A stretch of 64,000 nucleotides of DNA. Origin: Rhodopirellula sp. (GTDB taxonomy: Bacteria > Planctomycetota > Planctomycetia > Pirellulales > Pirellulaceae). The translations under genes were made by a program, and so were the position numbers. The stretch is taken from contig NZVD01000087.1 in NCBI GenBank assembly GCA_002701385.1, forward strand, positions 48,977 to 112,976. The letters are read 5' to 3'. Under the pieces are notes generated by a model that saw only the letters and a list, made by a program, of their open reading frames with translations, made no database searches and was not told the DNA's origin. Shown here in pieces: positions 8,936 to 18,208 of this stretch (its first letter is position 1; each line of letters opens with the position of its first letter).

Positions 8936-9895
8936 CTATTTCTTTTTGTTCGTGAGTGCTGCAGCTTGACGAGTAAAAAAGAACATTGCAAGAGCAGCGA
9001 CTAACGCAGTGCCGATCAATGCGACAGTGGTCGTATTACTGGTTTCGTTTAATGGCTTGAGGCTGAATGCCTGATCAGTAAGAACCGGAAGTGCCCCTAT
9101 CATGACTCCGGTGAGCAGGGCGAGTAATGGATTTCGGAAATGAGTTAAGAACCACTTCAAGACTCGGCTGAACAGGATTAGTCCGATTCCCGCTCCGAAG
9201 GCAAATATTGCTAAACGAAGGATTGCCTCCGTTTGCGTTTGTTCGTTGAAAATAGCCTTTGGGAGTCGTACGACGTGATCGTAAACCCCCAGAAGCATTA
9301 GTATCATGGAGCCGCTAATGCCGGGAAGGATCATGGCACAGATAGCGATACTTGCGCAAATGAATAAATAAAGTTTGTCAGGCTCGGAATCTGTGGGAGT
9401 CCCGTTGGGATCCTGTAGCTGATTCAGTAAAAGAGCTGTAACAAATCCGATTACGATAAATACGGCAACCTGTAGTTTGGACGCAGAGGAATTTGTTTTG
9501 ATCGTCTCGATCACCAGATAGGCAGAAATCGCGATCATGCCAAAGAACGCTGCAAATGTAAACTGACGGCTTACGGGGGCATCGAGGAGCGTTGAGGCTA
9601 GAGCTGACATGCAAAGAATACCAGCTAGAATACCGGGGATCAGAGACAACAGGAAGTTGAGATTAATGTGTCGGCCGGCCTGAGTAAATTGACCTCGACG
9701 GATGGTGGTCAGAAGCCTGGTGTCAAATCGCGTGATGGTAGTAATCAGTTGATCATAGATTCCCATCACTAAGGCAATCGTACCACCCGAAACTCCGGGA
9801 ACGACGTCAGCAACTCCCATAAAGACTCCTTTACCTGCGTTCACAAGAAAGTCGACGGGTTTTTTGATTTTTACGGAATGGCCGTCTTTTGACAC
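8936..9895 (-). CDS. DUF368 membrane protein, PopT-type undecaprenyl phosphate translocase candidate
   Basis: An integral membrane protein of 319 residues in the DUF368 family. Members (PopT) were shown to recycle undecaprenyl phosphate across the cytoplasmic membrane for cell envelope synthesis. Two related signature loops are visible, as expected for the family's inverted-repeat fold: DVVPGVSGGTIALVMGIYDQLI near residues 30-51 and MILPGISGSMILMLLGVYDHVV near 190-212. At least eight hydrophobic segments can be counted. It is a single gene facing away from ispE. Function is inferred from family membership. It is of interest because planctomycetes have a reduced peptidoglycan system but still use polyprenyl carriers. 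Confidence 0.85.
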   Translation of the reverse strand: MSKDGHSVKIKKPVDFLVNAGKGVFMGVADVVPGVSGGTIALVMGIYDQLITTITRFDTRLLTTIRRGQFTQAGRHINLNFLLSLIPGILAGILCMSALASTLLDAPVSRQFTFAAFFGMIAISAYLVIETIKTNSSASKLQVAVFIVIGFVTALLLNQLQDPNGTPTDSEPDKLYLFICASIAICAMILPGISGSMILMLLGVYDHVVRLPKAIFNEQTQTEAILRLAIFAFGAGIGLILFSRVLKWFLTHFRNPLLALLTGVMIGALPVLTDQAFSLKPLNETSNTTTVALIGTALVAALAMFFFTRQAAALTNKKK

Positions 9896-10319
9896 TTTAG
9901 CTCTCGATATTGAAAGTTTTCGGCAGAATTTTTTTCTGTTGTATTAGCGTTGTTAATAACCCTGTTTTTAGAGGGGTTTCTTTTATTTGTCCTTTGGAAT
10001 CATCGGCATGAACGGGTGGGTTTACGATATTTTTTTTTGACGCGATTACGGTGAGCGATACAATTTTTAGTAGGTCAATTGTTGCGGTTGATCGGTGGTC
10101 TGACTTATTTTACGAGGAGGATCTCCGCTAAAGAGGACTAGATATCCCGAGCCGCTGACCGATGTAAGCGTAATTAAGAAGGTGGTTTTACCGCCGTTAG
10201 TATATTTGCTTACTTCCTTCAGCGTTGCTTATCACTCCTCTTTGTCGTCATCAGTTGACTACGCCTTGTCACGGAATCAGATCCAAGGTGTTGTTTTTTT
10301 AACGTAGAGATGACGCATC
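9896..10319 (+). other. 424-bp intergenic region with the ispE promoter and a structured leader
   Basis: No gene is seen between the divergent DUF368 gene and ispE. It holds a plausible vegetative promoter (10037-10064) and, downstream, about 250 bases that would be transcribed ahead of ispE. That leader contains an ATCGGT/ACCGAT pair (10091-10096 and 10158-10163), a GGAG/CTCC mini-hairpin within it, and a GGTGG/CCGCC hairpin at 10181-10195. It matches no riboswitch class I recognise. Confidence 0.5.
10037..10064 (+). promoter_or_regulatory. Candidate vegetative promoter for ispE
   Basis: TTGACG (10037-10042) and TACAAT (10059-10064) each differ by one base from the sigma-70 consensus and are separated by 16 bases. 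Transcription would start near 10071, giving a leader of about 250 bases before the ispE ATG. Confidence 0.5.
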
Positions 10320-11252
10320 ATGTTTATTCGGCAGGATGGCCCCGAACTCGAGGTATTGGCTCCGGCCAAGATTAACCTCTTTTTGGAGGTCACTGGGAAA
10401 CGCGACGACGGGTTTCACGACCTGGATATGTTGATGGTGCCTGTCGCTCTGTATGACACAGTGAAACTGATCCTGCAACAATCTCCTGAAATCTCGCTGA
10501 CTTCTCGGTGGGCCTTCGGCTTAGAGTCACAACCGGCTCTTCCACCGGCACATGAAAATCTTGTGATGCAGGCGTTGGAGCTGTTTCAACAGCATTTGGA
10601 AGAAAAACACGGAAAGTCGTTTGGGCTATCAGTTGATCTGGTCAAGCGAATTCCTGCTGCTGCCGGTTTAGGTGGTGCTTCAAGTGATGCAGCCGCTGCC
10701 TTGGTCGGTGCAAATCGGCTCAACGGTAACTTGCTGAGTTTAGAGGAGCTGACATTCATGGCAGCCCAGGTGGGCAGTGATGTGCCCTTCTTTCTCTATC
10801 AATCTCCGGCTCGTTGTCAGGGGCGTGGCGAAAAAGTGACTCCTGTTTCCAGTCCGCAGTCCCTGCCGGTGGTGTTGGTGAAGCCCACAGTCGGTTTGTC
10901 GACACCTTCCGTCTTTGGGAGAGTGGCTGAATTTGGATTTGAGGACCGTCAATCGATCGACGACATGCTTCAGGTATTTACCAGCGGAGATTTATCAGGT
11001 GTTGGTCGTGCCCTACATAACAGACTACTCGAACCTGCACTGGCGGTCTTGCCGGAGTTGCAAGGAGTGGTGCATCTTCTTCAGGACTTTGATGTCGCTG
11101 GATTCCAAATGACTGGCAGTGGTAGCACTTTCTTTATGATTTGCCGCCATGCTAACCAAGCTAAAAACCTTGCTGCCAGGCTTCGCCAAATGAAGCTGGG
11201 AGCAGTTATAGATACATACACAATTGGACAGCCTTTCGGTTGTGCAGCTTAG
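10320..11252 (+). CDS. ispE: 4-diphosphocytidyl-2-C-methyl-D-erythritol kinase
   Basis: GHMP-family kinase that phosphorylates the 2-hydroxyl of CDP-methylerythritol in the MEP isoprenoid pathway. The 310-residue protein shows the N-terminal substrate motif APAKINLFLEVTGKRDDGFH (residues 14-33, with the conserved Lys17), the ATP-binding glycine loop PAAAGLGGASSDAAAAL (112-128), and the C-terminal MTGSGSTFF loop. The ATG is preceded by a GTAGAGATGA stretch with a weak ribosome-binding site. spoVG follows 114 bases downstream, an association also known in Firmicutes, where ispE lies close to spoVG. Confidence 0.95.
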   Translation: MFIRQDGPELEVLAPAKINLFLEVTGKRDDGFHDLDMLMVPVALYDTVKLILQQSPEISLTSRWAFGLESQPALPPAHENLVMQALELFQQHLEEKHGKSFGLSVDLVKRIPAAAGLGGASSDAAAALVGANRLNGNLLSLEELTFMAAQVGSDVPFFLYQSPARCQGRGEKVTPVSSPQSLPVVLVKPTVGLSTPSVFGRVAEFGFEDRQSIDDMLQVFTSGDLSGVGRALHNRLLEPALAVLPELQGVVHLLQDFDVAGFQMTGSGSTFFMICRHANQAKNLAARLRQMKLGAVIDTYTIGQPFGCAA

Positions 11253-11366
11253 GACGACAATTTAGCAGATTGAAAAACTCTATCCGTAGGGTAGGGATGG
11301 ACTGTTTTGCGGGTGTCGCGTCTAGGAGTGTTATTATCGTTGTGTTTGGCTTAGGGAGTAAGGGCC

Positions 11367-11891
11367 ATGGAAATTACAGAAGTTCGTGTCAAGCTTGTGG
11401 AAGATACAGATGATCGTCTACAGGCATTTTGCAGTATCACTTTTGACAACAGCTTTGTTGTTCGGGATCTGAAAGTCATTGAAGGGACTAATGGCCCTTT
11501 TGTTGCCATGCCGAGTCGTAAGATGACAGCTCACTGTCCACGTTGTCACTCTAAGAATCACACCCGAGCATCCTACTGCAACCAGTGTGGTAGCAAACTT
11601 AAGCACCACGTGGCACGGGAAAATCAGGATGGCCGATCCAAACTCTACGCAGACATTGCTCACCCGATCAATTCGGAATGTCGCGAGATGATTCAAAAGA
11701 ACGTATTGGAAGAGTACAAAGCTGAATTGGAACGCTCTCGTGAACCCGGCTATTCCAGTCGCTACGACGAGGGTTTTTCGCCGGGAAATGCTAAGTCTGG
11801 CGGGCCTCATCTGGAAAACCGTCATGAAAGTCAGGCAACGCCGGCGGGCGAAGACCAAAAGAACTTCGGGTCCGGGATTTTTGACAATTAG
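11367..11891 (+). CDS. spoVG: SpoVG-family RNA/DNA-binding regulator with an inserted zinc ribbon
   Basis: SpoVG proteins are small nucleic-acid-binding regulators, usually 85-100 residues. Here the conserved N-terminal part ([11 protein letters not shown] through [10 protein letters not shown], residues 1-52) and the conserved C-terminal part ([16 protein letters not shown] and the helix after it, 95-118) are separated by about 40 residues. This insert contains CPRC (57-60) and CNQC (71-74), a compact zinc ribbon. A polar tail runs from about 120 to 174. So the SpoVG fold is split by a metal-binding module, which probably extends its nucleic acid contact. The start ATG follows a GGGAGTAAGGG purine run. 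It may be cotranscribed with ispE. Confidence 0.88.
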   Translation: MEITEVRVKLVEDTDDRLQAFCSITFDNSFVVRDLKVIEGTNGPFVAMPSRKMTAHCPRCHSKNHTRASYCNQCGSKLKHHVARENQDGRSKLYADIAHPINSECREMIQKNVLEEYKAELERSREPGYSSRYDEGFSPGNAKSGGPHLENRHESQATPAGEDQKNFGSGIFDN

Positions 11892-11927
11892 TCATTTAAT
11901 CATTTAGCCAGTTGATTGATCAGTTAC

Positions 11928-13130
11928 TTAATCGGATGCGCCGGCTACTGTTGGTAGTAATTCAGGAACAAACGATTCTACAATCAGTGAACCAAAGATC
12001 ATGGTGAATGCTAGTATAGCCATGATTCCGAGTCCCCCTACATACTTGCGACGCATAAAGGCCCAGATCATGTTGTAGCCAGGAATGGCACTGGCAAGGA
12101 ACGCTTGCGTCTTGTCGTTGTCCTTGAAGGCCCATGTGGCAATCGAAATGTGGCAAATCACGTAGTATACAAGGCCGATATAAAATTCAATGGTGCAGTA
12201 AGAACCGAGCCCTTTGTACAAGGCGTAGTAGGCTTCGTCAGTGATCGGGCGTTGTTCTTTAGGCGTATCACCGGCATTGCCCAAAATGATTAAGTCGACT
12301 TGAGCTCGGGATACGTGGACGACTCCAGAGCTTGGTACCCATCCGCTTGGCCCGGAATTCGTCTGATCTGGCAACGGGTTGAATCGGAAGAATCCATTTT
12401 GTTCATCAAGCTTATAAACGAACGTGCCGGGCTTGGCTTTCTGCGTCATCGTACTGCCAGCAGAACTGTTAGCATCTTTTTTGGGTTTTGAAGGCGTCGC
12501 AGAAATTTCGGCTTCAGAAACTAACAGGTAGAGATCGTCCTTTTTAGTAGGGTTGATTTCTGCGGCTTCTGCTAATTGTGTCACTCCATTTCCACGCATT
12601 GTGGCGATTTTGAGAGTTTCTCCGCTAAGCGAGAACCACGTTAGTGAAAACATGGCCAGTCCCAGTCCAAAAGAGATCACGTTAAAGAAAACAAACAGCC
12701 AAAACCAATAAGGTAGTCCTCCTTCTGCGTTAATCTCAAGCAGCTCTTTTTCCATCATCTGAGCTGCATGATCCAACTGCTCATTGCCGTAGGAGCGATG
12801 AGTGTAGGTGGCCGCACCAAACGCTTTCTTCTGTTTCTTTTCATCCCCACCCATAAGTGAGCCTGTTTCGACGTTATAGCCGCAGGCAATACAGATGATC
12901 CCACCAACGGGGATTTCTGCGTCCAGACAGTGAGGGCAGGGGATACCTCCAGATCCGGCTTTGATACCCAAACCTTCTAATGCTCCTCCCAATCCTGTAT
13001 TGGCAGCAGCCGGCGCGGCGGCGGGGATTGTGAGTGGATTGCTACATTGCGGGCAATTGACTTGTTGACCGGCATAATGGTCGGGGGCATCTACCTGATA
13101 ACCACATTGGCATGAGACCGGGATCGGCAT
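11928..13130 (-). CDS. Zinc-ribbon membrane protein of unknown function
   Basis: A 400-residue protein starting with a zinc-finger-like segment (CQCG at 7-10, CPQC at 26-29), then an Ala/Pro linker, then a second ribbon (CPHC and CIAC). A hydrophobic segment follows (YWFWLFVFFNVISFGLGLAMF), then a soluble stretch, then two or three more membrane segments near the C-terminus (FYIGLVYYVICHISIATWAF and GIMAILAFTMIFGSLIV). Such N-terminal ribbons on membrane proteins are common in planctomycetes, but I do not recognise a function. The middle domain (about 170-300) includes a PSGWVPSSGVVHV segment resembling a small SH3-like fold. It is convergent with spoVG and divergent from groES1. Confidence 0.65.
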   Translation of the reverse strand: MPIPVSCQCGYQVDAPDHYAGQQVNCPQCSNPLTIPAAAPAAANTGLGGALEGLGIKAGSGGIPCPHCLDAEIPVGGIICIACGYNVETGSLMGGDEKKQKKAFGAATYTHRSYGNEQLDHAAQMMEKELLEINAEGGLPYWFWLFVFFNVISFGLGLAMFSLTWFSLSGETLKIATMRGNGVTQLAEAAEINPTKKDDLYLLVSEAEISATPSKPKKDANSSAGSTMTQKAKPGTFVYKLDEQNGFFRFNPLPDQTNSGPSGWVPSSGVVHVSRAQVDLIILGNAGDTPKEQRPITDEAYYALYKGLGSYCTIEFYIGLVYYVICHISIATWAFKDNDKTQAFLASAIPGYNMIWAFMRRKYVGGLGIMAILAFTMIFGSLIVESFVPELLPTVAGASD

Positions 13131-13293
13131 GAAGTGACCTTTGCAATAAGCTGATTTGAGAACAAACGACTCAGAGAGTAAGGGGGCTCGATAAATACGC
13201 TCTATTAACTATACATTGTGCAAAATGACAGTAAGAAATCAATCAGAAGAATGTAGGAGAGGGAGATGTTTTGAATAGAGTGGCCTGCAATCT

Positions 13294-13306
13294 TACCATT
13301 TTGGCA
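13294..13306 (+). promoter_or_regulatory. Upstream palindrome A of groES1 (candidate activator site)
   Basis: TACCATTTTGGCA reads as TGYCA-N3-TGRCA with one mismatch in the left half. Its centre (13300) is exactly 40 bp before the centre of palindrome B and about 205 bp before the predicted transcription start, a normal distance for an enhancer-binding-protein site. Confidence 0.5.
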
Positions 13307-13333
13307 GGTTCGCTCAGCCAGTTTACCTGATTC

Positions 13334-13346
13334 TGTCAATTTGGCA
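13334..13346 (+). promoter_or_regulatory. Upstream palindrome B of groES1 (candidate activator site)
   Basis: TGTCAATTTGGCA fits TGYCA-N3-TGRCA fully and the symmetry extends outwards (TTC on the left, GAA on the right). Its centre is at 13340, about 140 bp upstream of the -24 element. Confidence 0.55.
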
Positions 13347-13477
13347 GAAAACTGAAAAGGAAGGAACGCTTAAAAATCTAAAAAACTAATACTCCCCCAT
13401 AGATAAACGCTCTTTTTTGACTTATCTTTAATCCTTTATGGCATGTCTTGGATGGCCATCTGTGTGTATTCACAGTT

Positions 13478-13494
13478 TTGGCACGGGACTTGCA
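13478..13494 (+). promoter_or_regulatory. Sigma-54 (-24/-12) promoter of groES1-groEL1
   Basis: TTGGCACG-GGAC-TTGCA matches the sigma-54 consensus TGGCACG-N4-TTGC at every defined position, with the GG and GC pairs ten bases apart. Transcription would begin near 13505, giving a 5' leader of about 125 bases. The same -24 octamer and spacing recur at the second chaperonin locus (41074-41090). Confidence 0.8.
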
Positions 13495-13566
13495 AATGAG
13501 TAAACAATCCAATCGGTCGAGTAACACTCTGATTTGATTGGAATTAACAAGAATAAGACTAACCAG

Positions 13567-13605
13567 CGAATCGTTAAAATGATTCGTGCTTGCCAGAAAC
13601 AAGCA
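13567..13605 (+). promoter_or_regulatory. Two adjacent hairpins in the groES1 leader
   Basis: CGAATC (13567-13572) pairs with GATTCG (13581-13586), extended inwards to an eight-base-pair stem with a four-base loop. Directly after it TGCTTG (13587-13592) pairs with CAAGCA (13600-13605). Both lie between the predicted transcription start and the GGAGG ribosome-binding site at 13614-13618. They could stabilise the transcript, bind a regulator, or respond to temperature; the ribosome-binding site itself is not inside either stem. Confidence 0.5.
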
Positions 13606-13630
13606 TTGATTCCGGAGGTAAGGGACACAG

Positions 13631-13921
13631 ATGGCAAAATTGCAACCATTAGGTGACCGTATTGTTGTAAAGCGTGATGAATCCGAAGAGGTAACAGCTG
13701 GAGGGATCGTTCTGCCTGATTCAGCCAAAGATGCTCCTGCTAGGGGTACTGTTGTAAGCGTTGGAGACGGCATCATGACCAGCGATGGATCAAAGATTCC
13801 ACTTCAGCTTAGTTCTGGCGACCGTATTATTTTCAGTAGCTATGCTGGCGAAGCGATCAGCGTTGACGACCAAGAGTTGTTGTTAATGCGTGAAGCCGAC
13901 GTCCTGGCTGTCATCGAATAG
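13631..13921 (+). CDS. groES1: Co-chaperonin GroES (copy 1)
   Basis: A 96-residue GroES, the heptameric lid of the GroEL folding chamber. The N-terminal LQPLGDRIVVKRDESEEVTAGGIVLPDSA is typical, with the mobile loop that docks on GroEL in the SEEVTAGGIVLP region. The C-terminal MREADVLAVIE is also canonical. A GGAGG ribosome-binding site lies 12 bases before the ATG. groEL1 follows after 81 bases. Predicted to be transcribed from the sigma-54 promoter at 13478-13494. Confidence 0.97.
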   Translation: MAKLQPLGDRIVVKRDESEEVTAGGIVLPDSAKDAPARGTVVSVGDGIMTSDGSKIPLQLSSGDRIIFSSYAGEAISVDDQELLLMREADVLAVIE

Positions 13922-13987
13922 AGTAAACCAATTCTGAGGCGTGGTTGCTTTGACGGCTTCTGCTCAGACTAGATAATAAACAACTAA

Positions 13988-15619
<1,632 letters not shown>

Positions 15620-15640
15620 GCCAGAACTATCTGAAATACA

Positions 15641-15684
15641 AAAGCCCTTGTATTTACTGAGATGTAGATGCAGGGGCTTTTTTA
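15641..15684 (+). terminator. Terminator after groEL1
   Basis: AAAGCCCTTG at 15641-15650 pairs with CAGGGGCTTT at 15671-15680 (ten pairs with one T-G) around a 20-base loop, followed by a T run. It separates groEL1 from yidC. Confidence 0.85.
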
Positions 15685-15772
15685 TTAAATAATTGCCTCT
15701 TTGCAGGTCTGACCAAGTGGTTCAGAATAGTGTTTTAACCAACCTCTACCTTGAATAGGGACCGGACTGACG

Positions 15773-18145
15773 GTGGAAAAACAAAATCCATTTGTGCGTT
15801 TCATGTTGCTCTTTGGCATCATGCTGATCGTAACTCAACTTTCGATGCGTTGGTTAGGATTTGGGCCTGAGGTTCCACCGGTGGAACCCCAGGAGGAGCA
15901 GCATATTGAAGAGGTGGTTTCTGAGGGTAGTCTGCTCGTTGGTGATGCGGACGAGCAAGTCATTACGATCGGTTCTTATGATCCAGAGAAAAAGGAAAAG
16001 TTTCTTGCCTACTTTAATTCGCAAGGGGCATCTTTGGATCGTGTCGAGTTGGTGGAACGTAATGATTCGAATGAACTTCAATATGCTGTGATCGAATTCC
16101 GCCATGGTTACCTAGGATACCTTGCGCCGCTCGAATCCGAAGACAGTGCTGAGGGACTGGAAGTCCGCGTAGTGGGCGATGGTACACCGGCTCAGCTTGC
16201 TGGGATTCAGGTCGGTGACCGATTGACCCATCTTGATGGCAAATTGATTGGAACAATTGAGGAGTTGGAAGACGAGTTGCGATTAACGGAATCTGGTCAG
16301 CAAGTCGAATTGAAAGTGCAACGACAGGGGGAAGAACTTGTACTGACTGCAAAATTGGAAGATAAACCACTGACCGTCATCGATCCCGATCCTTATCCGC
16401 ATTTCTTCGATGGAGTTGGTGAAAACGATGAATTAGCCAACTCGCTGCTCACCGAATTAATTGCGGTCAATGACCAGGCGATACGAAATCGAAATGCGAT
16501 AAAATTGCCAGCACTTGCCAGAAGCAATTGGACTCTGAAATCCAGTGACGAACGATCAGTGACGTTTGCGATTACTTTAGAAAATGGCGTTTACGAAACT
16601 GGTGATTCGGAACAGTCTCAAGAGGAAACTGTCCGGCCGTTTTTAGGGGCGATTGAAATCACGAAGACGTTTACTCTTGCCGATGTAGCCGGCGATCATG
16701 CCTATCATTTGGATTTGGATTTAGGTTTCTCTAATCACAGTGATCAGATTCAACGATTGGCAGTGAGGCAGCATGGTCCAAATAGTATTGTCAATGAAAC
16801 ATGGTGGACTTCAACCGGGAAAACTCCCGATGTTAAATGGAGCCTGAATGACGAAGAGGACGAAAGCAGGGCAGCCAGCATTCGTGACCAGGCTGAGGAG
16901 AATCCGGAGAATCCAACCAAATCGATGTGGCGGATTGGAGACAAGGAACCAACGCTTGACTACGTAATCACCGACTCGCAGTTCTTTGCCGCCGGATTTG
17001 TTGGCTTCGATGGAAATGCTGGTATTGGTCTGCCGGTTCATGATTTCCATACTGAATTGGGGCAATTGATCGACGGAGGTGGAATCGACGGAGGTGAAGC
17101 GCCCGCAAATTCTATCCTCATCCCTAATACTTCTTTTTTTGTCGATAGTAAAGAAATTGAAATCGGCGCTCAACAGTCAGTCGAACAGAAATTACGTGTG
17201 TTTGTGGGGCCTAAAGGAGATGAGTTGCTGGCCTCCTATGGGATGAACAATGTCATTGAATATGGCTGGTCCCGAGCGATCGCGCGGACGCTGAGTGCAG
17301 TCATGCATGGCTTCCAGTCGTTGGTCGGAAACTACGGAGTGGCCATTATTATGTTGACAATTTTGGTTCGTGGTTGCATGCATCCTTTAACTCGTAAGCA
17401 GGTAAGGGGTACCCAGATGATGGGATTCCTCAAACCTCAAATGGAGAAGATCAATGAAAAATTCAAAGATGACCCTCGTCAGAAAACGATGAAGACGCAG
17501 GAATTGTTTGCCAAGTATGGCTACAACCCCTTGAGTGGTTGTTTTCCTGTTTTGATACAGATGCCGATCTTCTTTGGTTTGTATCGCAGTATTATGGTGG
17601 ATGTGGAATTACGCGGTGAAGCGTTAATCCCTGGATTAGATTGGTGCACTAATCTCGCGGGCCCGGATATGTTGTTTTACTTTGGAGAGTCCTCAGCGAT
17701 GTTCATCAATCGTGGTGGGATGTTCGGGCCTTACTTCAACCTGCTTCCCCTAGTGACCGGTGTTCTGTTCCTGTTACAGATGACGCTTTTTACGCCGCCT
17801 GCCACGGACGACAATCAGAAAATGGTGCACCGCATGCTGAAGTTAATGCCGATTGGGATGATGTTTTTATTCTATCGAGTCGCCAGTGGGTTGTGTATTT
17901 ACTTTATTGCTTCCAGTACCTGGGGAATCCTTGAGCGTAAAATGTTGCCCAAGATTAAGGACCCTGATGCCTATCTGGAACAACTTGCAGAGGCCAGACG
18001 TTCCAAGAAACGTAAACCTGGGTTCATGCAGCGTATGATGGCAATGGCCGAAGAGACTCAACGAGGACAGGCCAAAGCAGCGAACAGTGATAGTGAACGT
18101 CGTAAGCAGCTCGATAGCTTGCGTGGCGGACGGCGTCGGCGATAG
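15773..18145 (+). CDS. yidC: Membrane protein insertase YidC with a PDZ-like insertion
   Basis: Inserts and folds inner-membrane proteins, alone or with SecYEG. The 790-residue protein is longer than the usual 540-600. TM1 is at about 8-28. The periplasmic domain starts near 60 and includes at about 118-195 a PDZ-like segment (VVGDGTPAQLAGIQVGDRLTHLDG). The conserved Oxa1/YidC core begins near 485, with an Arg in LVRGCMHPL in the hydrophilic groove position, the cytoplasmic helical hairpin (KPQMEKINEKFKDDP), and FPVLIQMPIFFGLY. The C-terminal tail is Lys/Arg-rich, as in YidC proteins that contact ribosomes. GTG start. mnmE follows 63 bases later, the classical yidC-mnmE order. Confidence 0.94.
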   Translation: MEKQNPFVRFMLLFGIMLIVTQLSMRWLGFGPEVPPVEPQEEQHIEEVVSEGSLLVGDADEQVITIGSYDPEKKEKFLAYFNSQGASLDRVELVERNDSNELQYAVIEFRHGYLGYLAPLESEDSAEGLEVRVVGDGTPAQLAGIQVGDRLTHLDGKLIGTIEELEDELRLTESGQQVELKVQRQGEELVLTAKLEDKPLTVIDPDPYPHFFDGVGENDELANSLLTELIAVNDQAIRNRNAIKLPALARSNWTLKSSDERSVTFAITLENGVYETGDSEQSQEETVRPFLGAIEITKTFTLADVAGDHAYHLDLDLGFSNHSDQIQRLAVRQHGPNSIVNETWWTSTGKTPDVKWSLNDEEDESRAASIRDQAEENPENPTKSMWRIGDKEPTLDYVITDSQFFAAGFVGFDGNAGIGLPVHDFHTELGQLIDGGGIDGGEAPANSILIPNTSFFVDSKEIEIGAQQSVEQKLRVFVGPKGDELLASYGMNNVIEYGWSRAIARTLSAVMHGFQSLVGNYGVAIIMLTILVRGCMHPLTRKQVRGTQMMGFLKPQMEKINEKFKDDPRQKTMKTQELFAKYGYNPLSGCFPVLIQMPIFFGLYRSIMVDVELRGEALIPGLDWCTNLAGPDMLFYFGESSAMFINRGGMFGPYFNLLPLVTGVLFLLQMTLFTPPATDDNQKMVHRMLKLMPIGMMFLFYRVASGLCIYFIASSTWGILERKMLPKIKDPDAYLEQLAEARRSKKRKPGFMQRMMAMAEETQRGQAKAANSDSERRKQLDSLRGGRRRR

Positions 18146-18208
18146 AAATTTGTTCAAGAGTATCTTGCTCGAGGCCTTTGTGAATCGCTCTGTATAGGTC
18201 GTTTAGAT

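Larger units (their letters stand above)
13131..13630 (+). other. 500-bp control region of groES1-groEL1
   Basis: No gene is supported here. The region contains two 13-bp palindromes (13294-13306, 13334-13346), a sigma-54 type promoter (13478-13494) and two adjacent inverted repeats in the presumed 5' untranslated region (13567-13605). I looked for a CIRCE element (TTAGCACTC-N9-GAGTGCTAA) and found none. Confidence 0.7.

Noticed and set aside
9957..9982. Terminator-like AACCC/GGGGTT stem after the DUF368 start region
   Set aside because: Only five or six pairs, and no gene ends there on the forward strand.
13131..13630. CIRCE/HrcA operator for groES1
   Set aside because: No TTAGCACTC-N9-GAGTGCTAA-like pair is present; the inverted repeats found do not match it.
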